Positions 17,482-26,069 are shown, counted from the stretch's first letter. The stretch is DNA of 64,000 nucleotides from Niallia circulans (GCF_007273535.1 NZ_RIBP01000004.1:2704001-2768000), one strand, 5' to 3'. Notes: generated by a model from the sequence alone, not told the origin. Numbers and translations are program-made.

Positions 17482-18828
17482 ATGTTGGCAAAAAAATTAT
17501 TTGTCATGCTGCTTTTCTTACTTATTCCTGTGCCAATAAATACATTAGCAGCAACAACAGAAACGGTAATCGATTCAGGTGATACAACTTGGATGCTGGT
17601 TGCAACAGCCATTGTTATCTTTATGCATGTTCCAGGTTTAGCACTTTTCTATGGAGGATTAGTGAGTGATCGCAATGTTGTTTCCACAATGATGCACAGT
17701 TTTGTTAGCTTGTTAGTTATCACACTCGTATGGGTGTTATGGGGATATACCTTAAGCTTCGGAACAGATAATGGCGGACTTATCGGGAGCTTGGAATACT
17801 TAGGCTTTAATGGGGTTGGTGGAGAAGCTGCGTTTGGCACTTATACGATTCCGCATTATACGTTTGCTATCTTCCAATGTGCGTTTGCAGCTATAACTGT
17901 TGCAATTATTTCTGGGGGGATTGCCGGACGCATTTCTTTCCCGGCATGGATTCTCTTCAGTGTTTTATGGATTACTTTCATTTACGCACCGATGGCTCAT
18001 TGGGTTTGGGGAGGCGGCTGGTTAGCACAACTTGGAGAGCTTGACTTTGCTGGCGGCACTGTTGTTCATATTCTATCTGGAGTTAGTGCTCTTACTGCCG
18101 CTGTCATTATAGGACCAAGATATGAACATTTGCAGAAAAAGAACAATCCACATAATATTGTACTATTTTTAATTGGTGCAGCAACACTATGGTTTGGCTG
18201 GTTCGGCTTTAATGCAGGCAGTGCACTTGGTGCTAATGATGTAACGGCACTTGCTTTTGCTAATACCCAAGTTGCGGCTGCTGCTGGTGGTTTGAGTTGG
18301 CTGCTGATCGAATGGAAAGTGCGCAAGCGGCCAACATTGGTTGGCACAGCCACAGGAGCCATTGCTGGTCTTGTTGGAATCACACCAGCAGCAGGGTTTG
18401 TTACAGTTCTATCTGCCATTGTTATCGGTTTACTTGCTGCACCAGTTAGCTATTATGGCATTAACTTTATAAAAGAAAAATTCCGATATGATGATACATT
18501 AGATGCATTTGGTGTTCACGGTTTAGCCGGAATTTGGGGCTCCATTGCAACAGGTATTTTCGCGACAACAAGTGTAAACCCTGCCGGGAATGACGGCTTG
18601 CTGTACGGAAATCCCAGCCTGATTCTACATCAAGTTACAGGTGTGGCAACAGCATTAGTGCTTGGTGTTGTCGGGACATTTCTTATCCTAAAAATAGTGA
18701 AATTATTTGTGCCTTTACGTGTAACGGAAGAAGAGGAGATAATGGGCCTAGACATTAGTCTTCACGAAGAAAGAGCCTATAACTCAACTACTGAGACGAT
18801 AGGTGTGAATGACACACATGTATCGTAA
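17482..18828 (+). CDS. amt: Ammonium transporter (first copy)
   Basis: The protein has about eleven membrane segments of the Amt/Mep/Rh family after a hydrophobic N-terminal stretch that looks like a signal peptide (MLAKKLFVMLLFLLIPV). Signature regions include LFYGGLV, MAHWVWGGGWLA, FAGGTVVHILSG, FGWFGFNAGS and the HGLAG motif. The ATG at 17482 is preferred because AGGAGG (17471-17476) is too close to an in-frame TTG at 17479. It closes the amine oxidase operon, so ammonia capture during amine oxidation is the likely role. No PII (glnK) gene is adjacent. Confidence 0.93.
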   Translation: MLAKKLFVMLLFLLIPVPINTLAATTETVIDSGDTTWMLVATAIVIFMHVPGLALFYGGLVSDRNVVSTMMHSFVSLLVITLVWVLWGYTLSFGTDNGGLIGSLEYLGFNGVGGEAAFGTYTIPHYTFAIFQCAFAAITVAIISGGIAGRISFPAWILFSVLWITFIYAPMAHWVWGGGWLAQLGELDFAGGTVVHILSGVSALTAAVIIGPRYEHLQKKNNPHNIVLFLIGAATLWFGWFGFNAGSALGANDVTALAFANTQVAAAAGGLSWLLIEWKVRKRPTLVGTATGAIAGLVGITPAAGFVTVLSAIVIGLLAAPVSYYGINFIKEKFRYDDTLDAFGVHGLAGIWGSIATGIFATTSVNPAGNDGLLYGNPSLILHQVTGVATALVLGVVGTFLILKIVKLFVPLRVTEEEEIMGLDISLHEERAYNSTTETIGVNDTHVS

Positions 18829-18850
18829 GTGAAGTAATACAATATCTGTG

Positions 18851-19017
18851 GAGGCTGGGACATAAGTATATGAATCAGTATAAAAAACGAACTATCCATT
18901 CGAATTTCAATTGGATAGTTCGTTTTTTTTGTTTGTTCTTTTAAAATACAAAAATTATATTGATGTAATTTTATTACTCGTGTTTAGAAAGGTTATCTTT
19001 TGTTTTGTTCCAGCCTC
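18851..19017. repeat. Element bounded by GAGGCTGGGACA / TGTTCCAGCCTC inverted repeats
   Basis: GAGGCTGGGACA (18851-18862) and TGTTCCAGCCTC (19006-19017) are inverted with one mismatch. The 167 bp unit contains a terminator and no gene. GAGGCTGGGACA-type inverted units are recurrent intergenic elements in Firmicutes genomes, to my knowledge. With the following 100 bp it fills the gap between amt and the insertion sequence. Confidence 0.65.
18882..18930. terminator. Terminator of the amine oxidase-amt operon
   Basis: A 17 bp stem (AAAAAACGAACTATCCA with its complement) around a 13-base loop is followed by T residues; the A tract on the other side makes it potentially bidirectional. Confidence 0.9.
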
Positions 19018-19155
19018 TTTTTCTTTTTTTTAAAAGAAATGTAGCTTCCTATTTAGTGTTATTGTTAGGATTACCCAGTAATAACTATCTATTGAACCAA
19101 GAATATAATTCTATGTGCAAATAAGAAAAGACCAAATTCCAGAAGAGGTGCTGCA

Positions 19156-19199
19156 CCCCAAAAGTTAGAGTTGAAATCTAACTTTTGGGGGGTTTTTTT
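19156..19199 (+). terminator. Terminator-like hairpin in the left end of the IS
   Basis: CCCCAAAAGTTAGA and TCTAACTTTTGGGG form a perfect 14 bp stem followed by GG and seven T residues, directly before the transposase start. It should stop transcription entering from outside and keep transposase expression low. Confidence 0.75.
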
Positions 19200-19763
19200 A
19201 TGGCTAAATATAGTGGGAATTTCAAACTAAAAATTGTTCAAGAGTATTTGAAAAGTGCTTTAAGTTATGACCGATTGGCGCAAAAATACAGTATTCCATC
19301 TTCTTCACCAATTAAGAATTGGGTAAGTGCTTATAAAGCTTTTGGCGAAAAAGGGTTACAACGGAAAATAGCTAATGAGGAATACCCTGTTCAATTCAAA
19401 TTGGATGTATTACACTTTAGGAAACAAACAGGTGCTTCTTTTCAAGAGACAGCGATTCAATTTAGGATAAATAATCCGAGTTTAATCGCCAAATGGAACA
19501 GTAAATTAGAAAAAGAAGGAATAGAGGGCCTGCAACAAAAAGCAAAGGGGCGCCCGTCTATGTCTAAAAAACCAAAAACAACAGCGAATAAACAGAATAA
19601 ACCAATGTCACGTGAGGAACAGTTAGAACGTGAAAATGAAATGCTTCGATTAGAGGTTGCCTATTTAAAAAAGTTGAAGGCTTTTCGAGAGAATCCGGAT
19701 GCCTTCCTCGAAAAGCACAAGCAGCCATCGCCTTCGAACTTAAAGAAGAAGGATTCCGATTAA
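19200..19763 (+). CDS. IS150-group transposase, OrfA
   Basis: The 187-residue product starting MAKYSGNFKLKIVQEYL has two helix-turn-helix segments (about residues 5-50 and 60-110) and a C-terminal coiled-coil region with LERENEMLRLEVAYLKKLK that serves for dimerisation. The ATG at 19200 follows GGGGGG. A slippery A AAA AAG at 19667-19673 near the leucine zipper allows a -1 shift into OrfB, as in other IS3-family elements. Confidence 0.9.
   Translation: MAKYSGNFKLKIVQEYLKSALSYDRLAQKYSIPSSSPIKNWVSAYKAFGEKGLQRKIANEEYPVQFKLDVLHFRKQTGASFQETAIQFRINNPSLIAKWNSKLEKEGIEGLQQKAKGRPSMSKKPKTTANKQNKPMSREEQLERENEMLRLEVAYLKKLKAFRENPDAFLEKHKQPSPSNLKKKDSD
19667..19673 (+). other. Programmed -1 frameshift signal (A AAA AAG)
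   Basis: The heptamer is in the correct phase of orfA (TTA AAA AAG). A -1 shift here leads, without any stop, through about 36 codons into the OrfB frame. This would yield an OrfAB fusion of roughly 463 residues, the active transposase in this family. Confidence 0.8.
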
Positions 19764-19780
19764 AAGATGTCTTAACACAA

Positions 19781-20590
19781 GTGGAAATTCCAGAGGCAAC
19801 GTATCATTATCAAATCAAACAGATGAAACAAAAGGATCCAAATGAAACGTGGGAAACGTTGATTTTAGAGACGTTTGAGAAGCATAAAGGCAGATATGGT
19901 TACCGTCGTATTCATGCGGAATTGAAAATGCAAGGTTACCCCGTTAACCATAAGAAAGTACAACGTATCATGAAGAAGCTAGGTTTGAAATGCGAAAAAT
20001 TCGTGCGTAAATCACGCTACAAATCGTATAAAGGTACGGTTGGGAAAGTGGCGAAAAATCGTTTGAACCGTCGTTTCCACACACCACATACCCTTCAAAA
20101 AGTTGTGACCGACGTAACGGAATTCAAATGTACAAATGATGAGAAGTTGTATTTAAGCCCTATCATGGATTTATATAACGGGGAAATTATTGGGTTTAGT
20201 ATGTCTAAAAGTCCAACGCTGGAATTTGTGATGGATTCATTAAAACAGGTGCTTCCTATTATTCAAGAGCGTGCCAAATATCGAACAACCATTCACTCCG
20301 ATCAAGGCTGGCACTATCAGCACTACAAATGGGTACAAACATTGAAAGAAAATAAGATGTACCAAAGCATGTCTCGCAAAGCAACATGTGCAGACAATGC
20401 AGCAATGGAGAACTTCTTTGGCTTACTGAAGCAGGAAATGTATTACGGAGAACAATTAATTTCTTACGAAACATTGAATATGAAGATTGAGAAGTACATC
20501 CATTACTATAACAACGATCGAATTAAACAAAAACTGGCCGGCATGAGTCCGGTAAAATTCCGAACTCATGCCAGCCAATTAGCTGCATAA
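19781..20590 (+). CDS. IS150-group transposase, OrfB (DDE integrase domain)
   Basis: The separate frame gives 269 residues from a GTG; in the fusion it is read from 19673 on. It contains an HTH_21-type segment (HKGRYGYRRIHAEL) and the rve integrase core. The DDE triad is visible in VTDVTEFKC, HSDQGWHYQH and NAAMENFFGLLK. The C-terminal YYNNDRIKQKLAGMSPVKFR is typical of the group. No internal stop or frameshift is seen. Confidence 0.92.
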   Translation: MEIPEATYHYQIKQMKQKDPNETWETLILETFEKHKGRYGYRRIHAELKMQGYPVNHKKVQRIMKKLGLKCEKFVRKSRYKSYKGTVGKVAKNRLNRRFHTPHTLQKVVTDVTEFKCTNDEKLYLSPIMDLYNGEIIGFSMSKSPTLEFVMDSLKQVLPIIQERAKYRTTIHSDQGWHYQHYKWVQTLKENKMYQSMSRKATCADNAAMENFFGLLKQEMYYGEQLISYETLNMKIEKYIHYYNNDRIKQKLAGMSPVKFRTHASQLAA

Positions 20591-20690
20591 TAAAAACTCT
20601 AACTTTAAGGGGTCACTACCAGAGAGTGGTCTTTTCTTATTTTTAGTTAGTGAACAATAACTTACTTTAAGAATTGTAAACAACTTTACA

Positions 20691-21452
20691 TTATTCCTTT
20701 TTTACGTCATATAAGCCCAATGCTTTCAAAACACGATGATAGGGGCATTTCATTGGGATAGTCTCATCATCACGGAGAAAGTATTGCTTCCATTCTTGAT
20801 TATCTAATTCTCCGTAACTGTGTAAGGCAGGGTGAATGTCAATCGAGTCATAGTTTCCAAGTCTTTTCCGAATTTTAGTTTTAATTCGCCCAGCTACTGT
20901 TGGCTTTTTATTAAATTCCTGCAGCACCCATCTTGGGGTTATGGCAAGCATCATATTGTGTGAATTCCTGCTTTGCCGATTTATATGTGCAGGTGTCGCA
21001 CAATACATGAAGTATTGTTCACCAAAAAAACAAAACTCCCATAAAGAATGGTCAGGATCCCTAGGGATATGGTGTGGCCATTCCATATCGTCAAGGCTTG
21101 CTAGTTTCCCTAGCTGCTCCCAAAAAATCTCTTCATATTGTTCGACACTTATATCCTGCAAGTCAGCAGGGGTTTCATAAAAGACAATAAGGGAAGTGTA
21201 TTTTCCAAAGGACCGAGAAGCATCTGTGTAGGTCTTCAACAAATCTGCGAACTTAACGCTGCTGTTATCTTCACGAGGATCACCGAGAAATCCGTATCTT
21301 AATTCATTTGTACTAAATCCAATCACCGCAGGTATGCATGGAAAAGGTTTTTCTTTATCTGTCATTTTTATTTTAAACGCATCAAAGGCTGCCTTCTGCC
21401 ATCCATCAGAACTGTTTTGTTCTAATGTTTCTTTATCAAACAGACTATTAAT
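20691..21452 (-). CDS. YqcI/YcgG-family protein
   Basis: The protein matches the YqcI/YcgG family, with FPCIPAVIGF near the N-terminus and WPHHIPRDPDHSLWEFCFFGEQYF, HNMMLAITPRWVL and CPYHRVLKALGLY later. Some members are heme-dependent N-hydroxylases (GntA in guanitoxin synthesis); whether this one is an enzyme is unknown. The only in-frame canonical start, TTG at 21539, has no ribosome site. GAGGTGAG lies five to seven bases before an in-frame ATT at 21452, so initiation at ATT (254 residues) is proposed. Confidence 0.72.
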   Translation of the reverse strand: MNSLFDKETLEQNSSDGWQKAAFDAFKIKMTDKEKPFPCIPAVIGFSTNELRYGFLGDPREDNSSVKFADLLKTYTDASRSFGKYTSLIVFYETPADLQDISVEQYEEIFWEQLGKLASLDDMEWPHHIPRDPDHSLWEFCFFGEQYFMYCATPAHINRQSRNSHNMMLAITPRWVLQEFNKKPTVAGRIKTKIRKRLGNYDSIDIHPALHSYGELDNQEWKQYFLRDDETIPMKCPYHRVLKALGLYDVKKE

Positions 21453-21667
21453 TATTCTCACCTCACTGTATGTACTAATACTGTATTCATTCCAAATCAA
21501 AAGGGAAGATGTCCATACTTTTTGGTTGAAGATGAGCAAGGAAAATCAACAAAGGGAGAGGGTTTTCAGACTTTGTCAAGAATAGATATTTAATCCTTAA
21601 AAAATAGCTAATTTCTTTGAAATGCAGAAAAAGATTTTGATTGGAAGTAGAGAATGGAGTGAAGAAC

Positions 21668-22378
21668 TTGTACAAGAGACGGTTAATTCAAACAGTAATG
21701 ATCGTATTTTTAGCTTTTTTCTGCTTATTTGGTGTATATAAATTAATGAACTCACGTACCTTTCAATTGGTTGGTACAATTGTAGATCATGTGGAAACAA
21801 AGGAAAAGCTAGTAGCTTTGACATTTGATGACGGACCGACAGGAAATGTGGATGAACTGCTTCCACTGTTGGACAAATATAATGCCAAGGCGACCTTTTT
21901 TCTTATAGGAAGAGAATTGAAAGAAAATATACCAGCAGCAGAAAACATAGTATCCGCAGGGCATCAAATCGGCAACCACACCTATTCTCATAATCGTATG
22001 GTTTTTAAGTCTATTAGCTTTATGAAAGAAGAAATAGAAAGTACAGATGCATTAATACGAGAAGCAGGCTTTGATGGAGAAATTGATTTTCGTCCACCTA
22101 ACGGAAAAAAATTAGTAGGTTTACCTTATTATTTAAACAAACATGATAGGGAAACAATCACCTGGAATCTTGAGCCTGACAGTTATTATCAACATCCAAA
22201 AGACAAAGTGAAGTATGTTAAGGAAAATATAAGCCCAGGATCGATTATATTACTTCACCCAATGTATGATATGACAGGGAATGAATATAAAACAGCAGAA
22301 GGAATATTAACAACTTTAACGGATATGGGTTACAGGTTCGTTACCATAAATGAACTTCAAGCAGCGGAAACTAAATAA
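21668..22378 (+). CDS. Polysaccharide deacetylase (NodB domain)
   Basis: From TTG at 21668, six bases after GGAGTG, the product has 236 residues with an N-terminal signal anchor (TVMIVFLAFFCLFGVYKLM). The NodB homology domain follows with TFDDGPT (catalytic Asp and metal Asp), HQIGNHTYSH (metal histidines), RPPNGKK, and LLHPMYD near the end. It should act outside the membrane on N-acetylated cell-wall or exopolysaccharide sugars. An upstream TTG at 21641 lacks a ribosome site. Confidence 0.88.
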   Translation: MYKRRLIQTVMIVFLAFFCLFGVYKLMNSRTFQLVGTIVDHVETKEKLVALTFDDGPTGNVDELLPLLDKYNAKATFFLIGRELKENIPAAENIVSAGHQIGNHTYSHNRMVFKSISFMKEEIESTDALIREAGFDGEIDFRPPNGKKLVGLPYYLNKHDRETITWNLEPDSYYQHPKDKVKYVKENISPGSIILLHPMYDMTGNEYKTAEGILTTLTDMGYRFVTINELQAAETK

Positions 22379-22528
22379 AAACCACAATAAACAACCCTTA
22401 AACACTTTTATTGAATTGGATTAATTTACATAGGATATAATCATTGCTATCCGGTTTCATCGCTCATATAATAAATCATATACAGTACTAAAGAACTAGT
22501 TAATACAGAAATAGAAAGGGTTAATCTT

Positions 22529-23881
22529 ATGGACTTTACTCAGCACCTTTCATTTTTGAAGCATCATGAGGGCGAGCTTCGCCTGCTTATTGATATGATT
22601 GAGGAATTTATTGTCTTAAAGGACGGTTCAGGCAAATGGATTTTGGCGAATAAAAAAGTCATTGATACATATTGTTTAGCTTCTATTTCGTATCAAGGCA
22701 AAACAGATCTGGAGCTTGCGGAATTGATTCCAGAATTGGAAGAAAAGTTTATTAATAACTATCAGACAGACGAAGAAGCTTGGAATAACGGCAGTGCTTT
22801 TAAGATGGAAAAAACCTTATTTGATCAGCATGGTGTCGAACATACTTGGGAGGTAATTAAAACCCCTGTATTTGATGATGAAGGAAACAGAAGTCATTTG
22901 ATTATCGTGTCGCGCAATATAACGGACCGTAAAAGATCGGAGAACTTACTATATCAACGTGAACGGAAATTTAGAGTCATTACAGAAAATATGAAGGATA
23001 TTATCCTGCTTGTTAATAGGGATGGTTTCATTCAATATGCTTCGCCATCCTATGAAAAAATAATGGGCATAAACAGCGATTTGCTTAAACGAGAAAATAT
23101 CATAACACAAGTACATCCAAATGATGTAATTGACATACAAGAACGGCTTGATAAAGTGTCAAACAAGGAAACACTTGAACATAAATTTGAATTAAGACTC
23201 ATTGATGAATACAAACAATATCGATGGTTTGAAGCAAACTGCTCTTGTGTGAAAAAGCAATCTGGAGAAATAGAGTATATCATTTTAGCTGCAAGAGAAA
23301 TCTCAGAGCGTAAACAGTATGAACACAGGCTGGAAAAAATGGCATATCAGGATTATTTAACAAAAATACCTAATAGACGGTCTTTTATGGAAAGTCTGCC
23401 TAATTTAATAAAGGATGCAGAAGAAACCGGAAAATTGTTAGCACTTGCATACCTTGATCTTGATTTTTTTAAGCAAATTAATGACACTTACGGTCATGAA
23501 ATCGGTGATAAACTGCTGGCACTGTATGTGAAAAGGATTGAAAATAATTTACGTGAAACCGATAAAATTGCCAGAGTAGGTGGAGATGAATTTATCATCA
23601 CGATAGAAGGACTTAACAGTAAAGAAGAAGCGGTAAAAATCATATCCAGATTATGTGAGAATCTGAAAGAGCCATGGAAGTTAGATAATGAGTATATGCT
23701 GAGAACAACTTCTTCAATGGGTGTTTCCTTGTACCCAATGGACGATATCGCTATTGAAGCATTATTGAATAAGGCAGATATGGCCTTGTATGCTGCAAAA
23801 AATAATGGCAGGGGTCAGTACCAATTTTATTCAGAAGCAAGCTGTCATATTGTGAATAGTAATACAAAAACAACTTCTTAA
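22529..23881 (+). CDS. PAS-PAS-GGDEF diguanylate cyclase
   Basis: The 450-residue protein carries two PAS modules (about residues 15-135 and 145-265, each ending in a PAC-like stretch such as RNITDRKRSE and REISERKQYE) and a GGDEF domain at about 275-440. The active-site GGDEF is intact at residues 351-355. RETD at 342-345, five residues before it, is a product-inhibition I-site. It should make cyclic di-GMP in response to a small ligand or redox signal. No membrane segment is visible. Confidence 0.93.
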   Translation: MDFTQHLSFLKHHEGELRLLIDMIEEFIVLKDGSGKWILANKKVIDTYCLASISYQGKTDLELAELIPELEEKFINNYQTDEEAWNNGSAFKMEKTLFDQHGVEHTWEVIKTPVFDDEGNRSHLIIVSRNITDRKRSENLLYQRERKFRVITENMKDIILLVNRDGFIQYASPSYEKIMGINSDLLKRENIITQVHPNDVIDIQERLDKVSNKETLEHKFELRLIDEYKQYRWFEANCSCVKKQSGEIEYIILAAREISERKQYEHRLEKMAYQDYLTKIPNRRSFMESLPNLIKDAEETGKLLALAYLDLDFFKQINDTYGHEIGDKLLALYVKRIENNLRETDKIARVGGDEFIITIEGLNSKEEAVKIISRLCENLKEPWKLDNEYMLRTTSSMGVSLYPMDDIAIEALLNKADMALYAAKNNGRGQYQFYSEASCHIVNSNTKTTS

Positions 23882-23926
23882 AAAATCTAAGAAGTTGTTT
23901 TAATTAGAGCAAGTGCTTTCCTTCCA

Positions 23927-24040
23927 TTGTAATAGTAACGGGACACACTACCTTAATTCCCCATTTGTAATAGTAACGGGACACACTACCTTAATTCCCC
24001 ATTTGTAATAGTAACGGGACACACTACCTTAATTCCCCAT
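23927..24040. repeat. Three perfect tandem copies of a 38 bp unit
   Basis: Units start at 23927, 23965 and 24003, each beginning TTGTAATAGTAACGGGACAC and ending TTAATTCCCCAT. The copies are identical. They lie between the diguanylate cyclase and the truncated end of a decayed PhzF gene. There are no spacers, so this is not a CRISPR array. Function unknown. Confidence 0.9.
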
Positions 24041-24296
24041 TATTCTAGCAGCAATTGTTGCCTGCCCGTAAAAATCCACTTCCTCTGCTGGTTTGAAACT
24101 GCTTATTTTATAATCTGCAGGATTATCCACTAATTGCAGCAGAAAAGCAGGTTCAGATAGATTTAACTCATTCACAATTCGCTGCATCTCGACTTCAGTT
24201 AAAATATCTGCATTTTAGTATATCTGCTACAATGTTACCTCCATAGTGTTTTATGTTGCAGTAAAGTCGGTAACGTTTTCAACCTAATATTCTCCA
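24041..24296 (-). pseudogene. Decayed PhzF-family gene fragment
   Basis: On the minus strand, about 60 codons from near 24217 to 24041 encode NADILTEVEMQRIVNEL, NLSEPAFLLQ, KISSFKPAEEVDFYG and QATIAARIMG. These match the N-terminal domain of PhzF-type epimerase/isomerase proteins. Upstream, in other frames, FTAT and KHYGGNI, the usual start of the family, can be read, so at least one frameshift separates them. The C-terminal half is absent and the 38 bp tandem repeat begins at the break. Confidence 0.72.
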
Positions 24297-24509
24297 TTAT
24301 ATATAATTGCTTGCTGTAGCTTATTACGTTCTCGCAAACAAGTAAATGAACTTGCGTTCCAAAGGTAGAATTAAGCCATTTTTCAGAGTATTTATATTGG
24401 ATATAAAATAGTTATTTATACCTATTAGATGTTAATGAAGGGATATATCTTAACTGGAAATCATATGGTATTCTTAGTTTGACATAGGATAAAAGTTGGG
24501 GTGGGGGAA

Positions 24510-25805
24510 ATGATATTTACAAAAAAGAGAGAAAAACAGGGCATTGATGCCCGGATTACCTTAAAGGATGTAGAGTTGAAAGTTGATGCACATAGTGAGG
24601 TTTATAAACAAGTTCAAATGATAGGTTTAACACCAGAGGATCTAATTCAAATAAAAAGAATGCATCCTTTTGTGCTGCAGCATATAGATGCAATTGTAGA
24701 TAGATTCTATAAAAACCTAGAAAATGAACCGTCTCTGCTAGGGATTATTAATGATAACAGTTCGATTGAACGCTTGAAAAAAACATTACGCACACATATA
24801 TGTGAAATGTTTGCAGGTGAAGTGAATTCACAGTTTATGGAAAAGCGTATTCGCATTGCACATGTTCACGTCAGAATCGGCTTGCAGACGAAATGGTATA
24901 TGTGTGCATTTCAGGATTTGCTTTTGTCACTTCTAGCGATAATAGAGGAACACTTTCCAAATAAAGAGTCACATATGCCGATGATTAAGGCTGTATCGAA
25001 AATACTAAATTTAGAACAACAGCTCGTACTAGAGGCATATGATGCCGAATCAGCACGGATTAAGCAAGCAGCGGAAAAGGAGAAAATTATAATCCGTCAC
25101 AGTGTTACAGAAGCTTCGCAAAACCTGGCGTCTATTTCGGAAGAAACGAATCAATCGTTTCAAAGTCTTATTAATCAGTCAAATGATATTATTGTCTTCG
25201 CCAGAAAAGGGGCTGACCTTGCGAGCCTTGCAGAAGGCAAGGCAATACATGGAAAAGAACAGATTAACAGCCAAGCAGACAATATGGTATACATCAATCA
25301 AAAGGTAAACGACATTTCAAAGGATGTCCATGCTTTGCTTTCTATCACAAACGAAATGGCTGAAATTATCAATATTGTCAAAGGAATTGCCGACCAAACG
25401 AATCTGTTATCCTTAAATGCTGCAATTGAAGCAGCGAAAGCAGGGGAGCATGGTTTAGGATTTTCCGTTGTTGCCGGTGAGGTGAGGAAGCTTTCTGATG
25501 ACACGAAAAAATCAGTCGCAAATGTGGCAGCACTCATTCAAAATACAAATGGCCAAACGGAAAAACTAACTGCTTCCCTTGATCAAATCATGGATGAGAT
25601 TACGAAAGGTAATGAAAATATGCAGGAAACTGCTGAGCACTTCCAGCATATTTTTGAGGCAATGCGTGAAACAAAAGTGCAAAATAACCGAATAGATGAG
25701 GAGCTTGCTTCGTTCCTGCATGTAATAAATGAAATGGGCATCGATTTCAAAGAGGTGGCTGTTTCTGCGGATAAATTAACCTTAATAGCCAATGATATGG
25801 AATAA
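24510..25805 (+). CDS. hemAT: HemAT heme-based aerotaxis transducer
   Basis: The 431-residue soluble chemoreceptor has an N-terminal globin-coupled sensor domain (about residues 25-185) and a C-terminal methyl-accepting signalling domain. The heme-proximal histidine is His120 in HVRIGLQTKWYM, matching His123 of Bacillus subtilis HemAT. The signalling tip reads VKGIADQTNLLSLNAAIEAAKAGEHGLGF. It binds oxygen and signals to CheA. The ATG at 24510 is preferred to GTG 24501 because the protein then begins MIFTKKREKQ, like MLFKKDRKQ of the known protein. Confidence 0.92.
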   Translation: MIFTKKREKQGIDARITLKDVELKVDAHSEVYKQVQMIGLTPEDLIQIKRMHPFVLQHIDAIVDRFYKNLENEPSLLGIINDNSSIERLKKTLRTHICEMFAGEVNSQFMEKRIRIAHVHVRIGLQTKWYMCAFQDLLLSLLAIIEEHFPNKESHMPMIKAVSKILNLEQQLVLEAYDAESARIKQAAEKEKIIIRHSVTEASQNLASISEETNQSFQSLINQSNDIIVFARKGADLASLAEGKAIHGKEQINSQADNMVYINQKVNDISKDVHALLSITNEMAEIINIVKGIADQTNLLSLNAAIEAAKAGEHGLGFSVVAGEVRKLSDDTKKSVANVAALIQNTNGQTEKLTASLDQIMDEITKGNENMQETAEHFQHIFEAMRETKVQNNRIDEELASFLHVINEMGIDFKEVAVSADKLTLIANDME

Positions 25806-25808
25806 CAC

Positions 25809-25837
25809 AAAAAAAGCTGGCAGCGCCAGCTTCTTTT
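25809..25837. terminator. Bidirectional terminator
   Basis: AAAGCTGGC and GCCAGCTTC flank a three-base loop with A and T tracts either side. It serves hemAT and the convergent DUF378 gene, whose stop codon lies within it. Confidence 0.85.
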
Positions 25838-26069
25838 AGTGGTTTGTTCTTACATGTTGGTCAGAAGTTCGTTCCTTCGGAGACATAAATAACATACCGA
25901 TATTAATTAATCCCGCAATACCAACTACACCGTAAACAATTCTAGATAATGCTGCATCTTGTCCGCCGAAAATTGCTGCAACTAAATCCCATTGAAAGAA
26001 TCCGATTAACCCCCAGTTAATTGCTCCGATAATAGTAAGAACTAATGCTGTTTTCTGTAATGCTGTCAT
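25836..26069 (-). CDS. DUF378 membrane protein (YuzA-like)
   Basis: The 77-residue protein has two hydrophobic segments and the DUF378 pattern: LTIIGAINWGLIGFF near the start and RIVYGVVGIAGL in the second half. Function is unknown in the family. It has a good AGGAGGAAT site before the ATG and a hydrophilic tail with KERTSDQH. Confidence 0.9.
   Translation of the reverse strand: MTALQKTALVLTIIGAINWGLIGFFQWDLVAAIFGGQDAALSRIVYGVVGIAGLINIGMLFMSPKERTSDQHVRTNH

Larger units (their letters stand above)
19147..20620 (+). mobile_element. IS3-family (IS150-group) insertion sequence
   Basis: The ends are imperfect inverted repeats: GGTGCTGCACCCC...AAAGTTAGAGTT on the left and, read inward, GGTAGTGACCCC...AAAGTTAGAGTT on the right. 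With these limits the element is about 1474 bp and is flanked by AGA on both sides (19144-19146 and 20621-20623), a 3 bp target duplication as usual for the IS150 group. It carries two overlapping frames with a -1 frameshift signal and an intact DDE domain, so it looks transposition-competent. Confidence 0.88.
19120..20641. terminator. Terminator hairpin split by the insertion sequence
   Basis: AATAAGAAAAGACCA (19120-19134) and its exact complement TGGTCTTTTCTTATT (20627-20641) lie just outside the two ends of the IS. They form a perfect 15 bp stem followed by TTTAG. The IS therefore sits in the former loop. Confidence 0.75.

Noticed and set aside
19139..20624. Five-base target duplication CCAGA around the IS
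   Set aside because: It would place the ends inside non-matching sequence; AGA with ends GGT...ACC gives better inverted repeats and the usual 3 bp length.
23927..24040. CRISPR array
   Set aside because: The three units are directly adjacent with no variable spacers and there are no cas genes.
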